A program made the translations under genes and the position numbers. A DNA stretch of 64,000 nt, taken from contig CAKUNF010000007.1 of the NCBI GenBank assembly GCA_934668375.1, positions 27,707 through 91,706 of the forward strand, written 5' to 3'. Every line of letters begins with the position of its first letter. Position 1 is the first letter of the stretch. Below, one piece after another: positions 35,038 through 41,639 of this stretch. The notes below the pieces were generated by a model. It saw only the letters and a program-made list of their open reading frames with translations, ran no database searches and was not told where the DNA came from. This DNA comes from an uncultured Parolsenella sp. Lineage in GTDB: Bacteria; Actinomycetota; Coriobacteriia; Coriobacteriales; Atopobiaceae.

Positions 35038-35386
35038 TCCTACCTCCCATGCACGAATGGATCGAATTGCGGGACAGCAGAATGATAGACGCATCGTGCT
35101 TGGATTGTGGAGAGTAAGTTTGTAAGCGTTGTTGGAATTGTTGAGATAAACACTAAAGAAGATATTAAGCTAAACTGAATATTTATTTCGTCAGTATGGT
35201 TAGCGATATGTCCCTACTACTTACAGTTCTTATCCATTTAAGTAAGGACCAGCCGCAAATTCATGCAGGCTGGTCCTTTTACATAACACTACCGTTCGCA
35301 GATGTAATAAATCGTTACACCGAATTAGACTCTCTTGATTCATTCGTCAAAAGCGCAGCTAACAAACGAATCGCGTTTGCCGTTTA
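35038..35386. promoter_or_regulatory. AT-rich leader region of the mannose PTS
   Basis: This 349-base gap is visibly AT-richer than its neighbours. A sequence TGTAAGCGTTGTTG (35121-35134) matches the catabolite-control cre consensus at most positions but not at its final CA. It has no sigma-54 -24/-12 sites (TGGC...TGC). A hairpin at 35244-35278 and a possible plus-strand promoter are described separately. I see no protein gene here. Confidence 0.4.
35141..35280 (+). ncRNA. Candidate small RNA upstream of the mannose PTS
   Basis: On the plus strand TTGAGA (near 35141) and TATTAA (near 35163) are spaced like -35 and -10 boxes. About 80 bases further on is an 11-bp stem AAGGACCAGCC/GGCTGGTCCTT (35244-35278) ending in four T residues. 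No gene precedes this terminator on that strand, so a short divergent transcript of about 100 bases is the simplest reading. It could equally be a terminator for the minus-strand aminopeptidase. Confidence 0.3.
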
Positions 35387-36511
35387 CTAGCACGGAATGA
35401 CCGTGAGCTCATGCGGCGATTCGGTGAACGGCTCGTATCCGTCCTCCGTAACGAGACCGAAGTCCTCAAGGCGGATGCCGAACTTGCCCGGCAGATAGAT
35501 GCCCGGCTCGATCGTGATGACGGCACTGGCGGGGATGGGCTCGGTGTTGCGGCGATTGAAATTGGGCTCCTCGTGAATCTCCACGCCCACGCCGTGGCCC
35601 AGACCATGCTTGTAGCAGTCGCCATAGCCTGCGTCGCTGATGACCTTCACGGAGTGGTCGTAGACGTCCTTGCCGATGACGCCCGCCTTCGCCATGGCGG
35701 CGCACTCCTCGTGAGCCTGGCGCACAACGTCATAGACGTGACGCTGCTCCTCGGAGGGCTCGCCAACGCACACGGTGCGCGTCATGTCCGCGTGGTAGTC
35801 GGCCACGGTGGCGCCGTAGTCCATGACGATCATGTCGCCCTTCTCGACCACGCGGGGACCGGGCTGGGCATGCGGGTTGGCACCGTTGGGACCGCTCGCG
35901 ATGATTGTGCCGAAGGAGAGGCCGTCCGCGCCATGGGACAACATGTAGTTCTCGAGCTCGGCGCGGATCTGCTGCTCGGTGACACCCGGCTTGATGTAGC
36001 CGCAGATGTGCCGGAACGCCTCGTCCGTCACCTTCTGGGCGGCACGCATGAGCTCGACCTCCTCGGCATCCTTGACGACGCGGAGCTTCACGAGGTCCCC
36101 ATGCAGGCGCGGCAACAGGCACGAGATGGAGCGCTCGGCCAGGGCCACCTGCAGGGCATCAAAGAACTCGAGCGTACAGGTATCCTCGACGGCCACGACG
36201 CGGGCCCGAGCCTCGCGGATGCGGTCGGCAGCCCACTGCTCGGCGCCCACGATCTGCTCGTCGAGCTCCCAGGCGGTGTTGGCGCCCAGGCGCTCGCAGA
36301 ACGTGTTGTAGTAGCGCGAATCCGTGTGCAGCAGCTGGCGCGTGGGGGTGATGACGGCCGTGTGGGCCACCTCGTCGTCGAACGTGCGCTCGCAGCCCGT
36401 AAGCCAACGCAGGTCCGGGTTGTTACGCAGGATCACGGCGTCATAGCCGCGCTCCTCCATGATCTTGCGGAGTTTGGCGATGCGCGCGGCGCAGGCCTTC
36501 TCGTCTGCCAT
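35387..36511 (-). CDS. M24-family Xaa-Pro aminopeptidase
   Basis: The 374-residue metallopeptidase removes residues preceding proline. The N-terminal creatinase-like domain is at 1-145. The C-terminal pita-bread domain has five metal ligands visible: two Asp in VMDYGATVADYHADMTRT, His in LGHGVGVEIHEEP, and Glu in TIEPGIYL and in RLED. The length is normal for PepQ/YpdF-like enzymes. It is separated from the mannose PTS by an AT-rich gap on the same strand. Confidence 0.92.
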   Translation of the reverse strand: MADEKACAARIAKLRKIMEERGYDAVILRNNPDLRWLTGCERTFDDEVAHTAVITPTRQLLHTDSRYYNTFCERLGANTAWELDEQIVGAEQWAADRIREARARVVAVEDTCTLEFFDALQVALAERSISCLLPRLHGDLVKLRVVKDAEEVELMRAAQKVTDEAFRHICGYIKPGVTEQQIRAELENYMLSHGADGLSFGTIIASGPNGANPHAQPGPRVVEKGDMIVMDYGATVADYHADMTRTVCVGEPSEEQRHVYDVVRQAHEECAAMAKAGVIGKDVYDHSVKVISDAGYGDCYKHGLGHGVGVEIHEEPNFNRRNTEPIPASAVITIEPGIYLPGKFGIRLEDFGLVTEDGYEPFTESPHELTVIPC

Positions 36512-36583
36512 ATGTGTTCCTTTCCACGAGGGTTTTGGACGTGTGCATGAAGAGGCGCGGCTGTGAGGCCACGCCGGGGGAAG

Positions 36584-37930
36584 CTAGTTGGACTCCTGAA
36601 CGCCCTGCTGGGCCGCAACCTCACGGGCACGGCGGCGCGCGAGCTTGCGGCGGCTCTTGCACCAGCCGCTCAGGTGCTCGAGAAGCATCTCGTCTGGGAC
36701 CGACGTCAGGCGCACACGGCCAAAGCCGAGCGGAAGCGCCAGCATGAAGCGGTTGGAGCGGCTGAACTCCTCGGCCTTGAGGCAGTCGAGAAGCACCTGC
36801 GGATCGATGAGGCAGGCCACCTCGGCAAGGCCGAGCTTCTCGAGCAGGCCGTCCTGGGTGAAGACGAAGTCGACGAGCTTGTCGTCGGGTGCCTGCTTGG
36901 CTGCGGCAAGGCGGGCAGCGATGCGCAGTCCCTCGGCGAACAGGCGGGCGGAGCCGGGGTTCTCGTCCACGAGGTAGCGGGAGGGGTCCGCCTGCTGCAG
37001 CTCGAGAGCGCGCTCAAGGGCGCGGCCGATGGCCTGGCCGTAGAGAATGCCCTGGCGCATGGCGAGGGCCGACGAGGACACGACGCGGGCGCGCGCCTTC
37101 GTGATGTCGAGGATGGCGGCCACGAGCGTGTCCTCCGCGGCGTCAATGACGCCGTCCGCACGGACAGCCAGCTCGTTGAAGGAGTTCTCCCCCGCCGCAA
37201 CCGCGCCGGCAACCATGGTGGCACGACCCATGAGCTCGGCATTTGTGAGCTCATGGGAGACGAAAACACTCGGGTCCGCGATCATGAAGCGGGCGTTGCC
37301 ACGAGCAACGAGCATGTTGGGGGCGCCTGGGGCGTCGATGGCGCGCGGCGTCACGGTGACGTCGATGACGGCATCGAGCGTCGTTGCCGCCGCAACGACG
37401 GGACAGCCCGTGTGCCACGTGGCACCAGCGAAGACGGCAAGCGAGATGACGTCTGCGTCACCGACGACGACGATGGGGTCGTCGGCCGTGACGTGCTCGG
37501 CGGCAAGCGTCTCATAGAGCGTCGTGACGTTCTCGAAGCTGCGGGCGGTGCGGCCAGCAGGGACAGTCGTGAGGCTCACGGCAAACCCGGCATCCACGAG
37601 CAGGCGGCGGCAGCGCTCGGTGAGCTCGGCGTCGACGTCGCAGCCGCTCACGAGAAGCGCGCGACTGGGCTTTCCGGCCGCAATCCTCGCGGCGTTGCCC
37701 AGCTGGTCGAGCGCGCCGGTGCCCACGCGCATGTCGCACGAACCCGTGCGCATGACGACGGACTGCCTGCGCACGACTGGAGCGGGAGCCTCGGGCTCGG
37801 GGGCCGGGGCCGCCTCGGGCTCGGGGGCCGGGGCCGCCTCGGGCTCGGGAGCCTCGGAAACCTCGGGCCCGCTGACTGGCGTCTCAGCCGCCACCGGCTG
37901 CTCGACGACCTCGGTCTTCTCGTCACTCAT
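36584..37930 (-). CDS. Degenerate 3-dehydroquinate synthase-like protein
   Basis: This 448-residue protein keeps the AroB architecture: an NAD-binding half (residues 60-225) and a helical half (226-390). Its catalytic signatures are replaced. The GGK of the usual 'DSSVGGKT' reads VTVTPR near 191-196. The metal ligand Glu and the Lys of 'AEVIKYG' read ATMVAGA near 237-243. The two metal-ligand His of the 'FGHT.GHA.E' type motifs read YGQAIGRALE (297-306), and the later His motif reads LFAEGLRIAA. It should be catalytically inactive. The first 50 residues are a Pro-Glu-Ala repeat. It overlaps aroK by four bases (ATGA), so a link to the shikimate pathway is implied; a regulatory or scaffolding role is a guess. 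Confidence 0.75.
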   Translation of the reverse strand: MSDEKTEVVEQPVAAETPVSGPEVSEAPEPEAAPAPEPEAAPAPEPEAPAPVVRRQSVVMRTGSCDMRVGTGALDQLGNAARIAAGKPSRALLVSGCDVDAELTERCRRLLVDAGFAVSLTTVPAGRTARSFENVTTLYETLAAEHVTADDPIVVVGDADVISLAVFAGATWHTGCPVVAAATTLDAVIDVTVTPRAIDAPGAPNMLVARGNARFMIADPSVFVSHELTNAELMGRATMVAGAVAAGENSFNELAVRADGVIDAAEDTLVAAILDITKARARVVSSSALAMRQGILYGQAIGRALERALELQQADPSRYLVDENPGSARLFAEGLRIAARLAAAKQAPDDKLVDFVFTQDGLLEKLGLAEVACLIDPQVLLDCLKAEEFSRSNRFMLALPLGFGRVRLTSVPDEMLLEHLSGWCKSRRKLARRRAREVAAQQGVQESN

Positions 37931-38478
37931 AGCAGTCCCCTTTCCCAGAGCAGCTCACCCACGTCATAGGCAACCTGTTCGAACGTCTTCCCAGAGATGA
38001 TGACACGATAGTCGCACGCGGCCTCATAGAGTGGCCTGCGGTGGGCATACAGCTCGCGCGCATGCGCGAGGTCCCCGAGGTCGGGACGCTTCTCGGGACG
38101 CCTGATCTGGCGCAGCGAGTCCTCAAGCGTGCCGTCCAGAAAGACCACGCTGCCCATCTCGTGCATGAGGTTGGCGTTGCGATCGCTCTCGATGATGCCG
38201 CCCCCGCAGCTCACGAGCAGGCTGCGGCGACGGCGTAGGCTCTCGAGCGAACGCGTCTCCGCAACACGGAACGCCTGCTCACCGCGCGTCTCGAAGATGC
38301 GCGCCACGCTGGCGTGAAGGTCGCGCTCGACCATGCGGTCAACATCCACGAACGAGCGATGGAACATGTTGCCAAGGTTGCGGGCAACCGTCGTCTTGCC
38401 GGCCCCGAGGAAGCCGATGAAGAAGACGTGATCACAGCCATGGTGTACGCAGGCGCAGCTGCGAGTCGGTTCGTCCAT
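37927..38478 (-). CDS. aroK: Shikimate kinase
   Basis: This 183-residue kinase phosphorylates shikimate in aromatic amino acid synthesis. It has a P-loop GFLGAGKTT, DVDRMVERDLHASVARIFET (D-x-D and the shikimate-binding region), FRVAE, CGGGII and RRPLYEAACDYRV. The short N-terminal extension has CACVHHGCDH, a Cys/His cluster that could bind metal. The ATG at 38478 is preceded by GAGGAGG. It is followed, with a 4-bp ATGA overlap, by the degenerate AroB-like gene. A hairpin with a T-tract lies in its leader. Confidence 0.92.
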   Translation of the reverse strand: MDEPTRSCACVHHGCDHVFFIGFLGAGKTTVARNLGNMFHRSFVDVDRMVERDLHASVARIFETRGEQAFRVAETRSLESLRRRRSLLVSCGGGIIESDRNANLMHEMGSVVFLDGTLEDSLRQIRRPEKRPDLGDLAHARELYAHRRPLYEAACDYRVIISGKTFEQVAYDVGELLWERGLL

Positions 38479-38502
38479 CGTTCGCCTCCTCGGGCTCAGA
38501 AG

Positions 38503-38536
38503 AAAACGCCGGCCACATGGTTGCATGTGCGCCGGC
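38503..38536 (-). terminator. Leader hairpin with T-tract upstream of aroK
   Basis: On the minus strand GCCGGCGCACATG pairs with CATGTGGCCGGC around a CAAC loop and is followed by GTTTTCTTC. It lies about 25 bases before the aroK start and downstream of a TAGAAT -10-like box, so it could be an attenuator rather than an upstream terminator. Confidence 0.5.
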
Positions 38537-38664
38537 GGTGCGTGCATGTCTTTTCGATTCTAGCGCAGTCATACCAGGCAACCGGGCCGCAGCAGACATG
38601 CGTGCCCTATTGCGGGCAACGGAAGAGCAAATGTGTTAGCGCGAACTACTTGAGAAGCCTGGAA

Positions 38665-38859
38665 ATGTCACAAAACCAATCGAGCGTGCGGTCGTGGCCG
38701 AGAATTGGGCCATCAAGAAACCGTCAAGGACAGGGAATCAAACTGATTGCCGTCTGTTTCCGAACGAATGCTAGATATTGTTCGGAAACACATAGGGAAA
38801 GTAGCTTGCGTAGGCGCGATTTTAGGATTGCATCGCACACTCGATTGGTTTTGTGACAT
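38665..38859. mobile_element. MITE-like element with 26-bp inverted repeats
   Basis: The left end ATGTCACAAAACCAATCGAG (38665-38684, continuing to 38690) and the right end (38834-38859) are inverse complements at 25 of 26 bases. The 195-base interior holds no gene and contains an internal 11-bp inverted repeat TGTTTCCGAAC/GTTCGGAAACA (38755-38790). Neither a transposase gene nor a clear target duplication was found. It lies in the gap between aroK and the prepilin-peptidase gene. Confidence 0.7.
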
Positions 38860-38901
38860 GCAAGGGGTCAAGTAGTCCCGGCAGACCCAAGCGACCTCGC
38901 A

Positions 38902-39357
38902 CTAGAGGAAGCAAACGGCAACCACAACGCCCACAAACGCAAGCGAAAGCCACGGACCGAGCGCAAACGTGCGTTGGCGAGTCGCCAACCCCCATGCGGC
39001 GCCCAGCAGACACGCTAAGGCAACAGCAGGAAACACAAGCCAGCCAAGCGAGACCGCCCAGGCAGAGACGTATTTGATGTCGCCGAACCCAAGGCCGGCG
39101 CGCCCGCGTGCCCATCGATACGCGAGCTCGACACCCGCGCCCAAGAGCGCGACCACAACTGCCACGCAGACGCAGGACAGCGGCTCTCCAAGCAGCGGAA
39201 AAGCGCCGCTGCCCATCCTCGCAAGCTGCAACGCCAGGCCACAGGCGGCAACGCACCCACAGCAGGTGTTGGGAATCCTGCGGCTTTGCCCGTCAACGAT
39301 GCCGGCCCAAGCAGACAGTCCCACGAGCAGTGCAACGAATGCCCAGGTTGCGATCAC
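38902..39357 (-). CDS. Short prepilin-peptidase-like (A24) membrane protein
   Basis: The 151-residue membrane protein has the two conserved Asp motifs of A24 aspartyl proteases: a DGQSRRIPN segment (D22 region) and FGDIKYVSAW (the GxGDxK motif). It lacks the N-terminal methyltransferase-like domain of full PilD, as do many archaeal and actinobacterial short forms. No pilin or secretion genes lie nearby. It overlaps yqeG by four bases (ATGA), so it belongs to the mltG operon rather than a pilus locus. It may process prepilin-like proteins encoded elsewhere. Confidence 0.82.
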   Translation of the reverse strand: MIATWAFVALLVGLSAWAGIVDGQSRRIPNTCCGCVAACGLALQLARMGSGAFPLLGEPLSCVCVAVVVALLGAGVELAYRWARGRAGLGFGDIKYVSAWAVSLGWLVFPAVALACLLGAAWGLATRQRTFALGPWLSLAFVGVVVAVCFL

Positions 39358-39839
39358 CTGCGCGCGCCGATCGCACGCTCAAAGACGCGGAAGATATGCG
39401 TGTACCACAAATCGCTCGTGCTCTGCGGCTCAACGAGGATCGTGCGCACGCCCGCGAGGTTGCCGGCCATGACGTCGGTGAAGACCTGGTCGCCGATCAG
39501 AACGGCCTCGCCAGCCTTCGCGCCCATGAGCCCGAGCGCACGCCTCACCGCAAACGGTGCCGGCTTCATGGCATGGTGCACCACGTCACACCCAAGTTCG
39601 GCCGCGCTCGCCTCCACCTGCTGAGAATGGAAGTTGTTGGACACCATGCACAGCGAGATCCCCGCCGCGCGAACGCGCCCGATCCAGTCCATGACCTCGG
39701 ACGGTGCCACGCCCGTGTCACGGGGAACCACGGTGTTGTCGCGGTCGAACAGGACGCAGCGAACACCGAGCTCAGCGAGCTCATCAATGTCAACATCGGT
39801 GATGGCGCGCTCGAGGCGCCAGGGCCTGACTAGGCTCAT
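39354..39839 (-). CDS. yqeG: YqeG-family HAD IIIA phosphatase
   Basis: The 161-residue protein has the HAD motif I FDRDNTVVPRD and motif III/IV VLIGDQVFTDVMAGNLAG. This is the YqeG/HAD-IIIA family often linked to ribosome assembly in Firmicutes. Its start abuts the mltG stop codon. Confidence 0.9.
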   Translation of the reverse strand: MSLVRPWRLERAITDVDIDELAELGVRCVLFDRDNTVVPRDTGVAPSEVMDWIGRVRAAGISLCMVSNNFHSQQVEASAAELGCDVVHHAMKPAPFAVRRALGLMGAKAGEAVLIGDQVFTDVMAGNLAGVRTILVEPQSTSDLWYTHIFRVFERAIGARR

Positions 39840-41147
39840 CTACTTGTTCTCCTCAATGGCCTGGAGGTGCTCATCGTAAGTCGAGGAGAACCACTCGTCG
39901 GTCTGGGTGATGTAGAAGTACAGGTAATCCGTGTCGTCCGGCGTGAGAACCGCCTTGATGGAATCGAGGGACGGCGTACAGATTGGCGTGGGCGTGAGCC
40001 CCGTGTTGAGGTAGGTGTTGTAGGGGCTCTGGGTCTTGAGGTCGTCCGCCGTGACCTCGCCACCGGTGACGTACATCATGGTGGCATCGCTTTGCAGCGC
40101 CATGCCCACCTTGAGGCGGTTGAGGAACACCGAGGCCACCTTGGGCCGCTGGCCGTCCGTCACGGCCTCGCGCTCCACGATCGAGGCGAGCCTGATGACA
40201 TCGTAGTCGCTCATCGTGATGCCGTAGCGGTCCGCGATAAGCGCCTCGCCAGACGCAAAGTCCAGGGAGGCAACATCGGTCTGGTACTGGTCCAGCATGG
40301 CGCGGATCACCGTGTCTGCCGTGACGTCGCTGCGCCCGGAGAAATCGTAGGTCTTGGGGCAGAGAAATCCCTCGAGCGAGTCGTCTGCGGCATCGGCAAG
40401 GAAGGGGTAGTCGGCCGCGTAGTTTGAGGCCTTCGCCTGGGCGATAAAGTCGTCGCTCGAGACAGAGAGCGCCTCGGAGACGAGCTGGGCCGTCTGGCTC
40501 ACCGTGAGGCCCTCGGGAATGGTGAGACGTCCCGAGGTTGAGTTGGGCCCGCTTATGAGCTGGGAGATGATGGAATCGATATCCTGACCCACCGTGAACA
40601 CATAGGCACCGCTCTTGAGCTGCGAGTCCGCCTTCTGCTTGCGGGCATGGGTGATGAAGTCGTCCGTGTTGGCAATGACGCCCGCGTCCTTGAGCTTGGA
40701 GGCGACGGCATTGGCGCCCGAGCCGTCGTCGATGACGACCTCAACCTGCTGCCCCTGGTTGGGCAGTGAGTCCTGGCCCTCGGCGCCTGCGCAAAACACG
40801 CGCGTCAGCACAAGAAACAGGGCGATGACCACAACGAGCGCCGCAACCACGCCGGCGATGATGGGGGCCCTCTTCGTGTGGCCGCCCCTGCGGGCAGCCT
40901 CGCGCTGGGAGCGTGAGCGAGGCGTGGCAAGGCTCTGCATGCCAGCGGCGCGACGACTATGGGAGCCCCGGGGGGAGACGCCCGCCGCAGGACGCTGCGG
41001 CGGCTGCGTCGTGGCCCGCACATGCGAGCGTGAACGTCGGTCGCCGCCGCTCGAGAAGCGCTTGCCACCCGCCGCGGGCCGAGAAGAGCTCGCCGCTCCC
41101 CCGCCTGTGGAGAAGCGGGGCGAGCGGCGTCGCTGGGGTTCTGTCAT
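39840..41147 (-). CDS. mltG: Endolytic murein transglycosylase MltG
   Basis: The 435-residue membrane-anchored enzyme is thought to cut nascent glycan strands. Residues 1-75 are basic and Ser/Arg-rich (cytoplasmic). A single membrane helix spans about 78-100 (IIAGVVAALVVVIALFLVL). The YceG/MltG domain follows with a LysM-like part and the LASIVEREA segment with its catalytic Glu, then FLNRLKVGMALQSDATMMY and the TYLNTGLTPTPICTP motif. It lies between ruvX and yqeG. Confidence 0.92.
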   Translation of the reverse strand: MTEPQRRRSPRFSTGGGAASSSRPAAGGKRFSSGGDRRSRSHVRATTQPPQRPAAGVSPRGSHSRRAAGMQSLATPRSRSQREAARRGGHTKRAPIIAGVVAALVVVIALFLVLTRVFCAGAEGQDSLPNQGQQVEVVIDDGSGANAVASKLKDAGVIANTDDFITHARKQKADSQLKSGAYVFTVGQDIDSIISQLISGPNSTSGRLTIPEGLTVSQTAQLVSEALSVSSDDFIAQAKASNYAADYPFLADAADDSLEGFLCPKTYDFSGRSDVTADTVIRAMLDQYQTDVASLDFASGEALIADRYGITMSDYDVIRLASIVEREAVTDGQRPKVASVFLNRLKVGMALQSDATMMYVTGGEVTADDLKTQSPYNTYLNTGLTPTPICTPSLDSIKAVLTPDDTDYLYFYITQTDEWFSSTYDEHLQAIEENK

Positions 41148-41198
41148 GGTCGGGCCCTTCTCGAAGCGTGGGCCCGTACAAGCACCCGCGGAGGTCTA

Positions 41199-41630
41199 CT
41201 AGTCGCCAAACGTGTCACCCTGCGCATGCGAATCAAGCCATGCTTGCAGGAACAACGATGCAGCAATCATATCAACCTTGCCACGCATCTGCTTCTCTCG
41301 CAGACCCTGCTCACGCAGTATCCGCTTGGCCTCCGAGGAGGAAAGTCGCTCGTCGGCAAACTCGAGCGGCAAATCGCAGGCGTCGGCAATCTGCCTGGCT
41401 TGTGCCATGATGCGCTCGGCCTGCGGCCCGTCCTCGCCAGACATCGTCTGGGGACGGCCGCAGACGAGCACGTCGGGCTCGTAGTCCTCAAGGATGCGGC
41501 GGAATGTTCGGGCATGACCCAGCACCTCTGCAGCCGGAAGCACCTTGACGGGACTCGCAACGCGGCCGGAGGCATCGCTCGCGGCGATGCCGATGCGGAC
41601 CTCGCCGATGTCAAGCGCAAGCGCCCTCAT
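41199..41630 (-). CDS. ruvX: Holliday junction resolvase RuvX/YqgF
   Basis: The 143-residue protein starts MRALALDIGEVRIGIAASD, carrying the conserved Asp, and has the ADERLSSSEA and KVDMIAASLFLQAWLD motifs. YqgF family members are implicated in pre-16S rRNA maturation as well as Holliday-junction resolution. It follows alaS by 9 bases, the usual arrangement. Confidence 0.95.
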   Translation of the reverse strand: MRALALDIGEVRIGIAASDASGRVASPVKVLPAAEVLGHARTFRRILEDYEPDVLVCGRPQTMSGEDGPQAERIMAQARQIADACDLPLEFADERLSSSEAKRILREQGLREKQMRGKVDMIAASLFLQAWLDSHAQGDTFGD

Positions 41631-41639
41631 GCGTGCGCC

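Noticed and set aside
35196..35390. 64-codon plus-strand ORF in the PTS gap
   Set aside because: It reads straight through the terminator-like hairpin, lacks a ribosome-binding site and matches no family I know.
37780..37860. Tandem repeat inside the AroB-like N-terminus as a DNA-level element
   Set aside because: The 24-base units encode a Pro-Glu-Ala repeat in frame, so they are explained by the protein.
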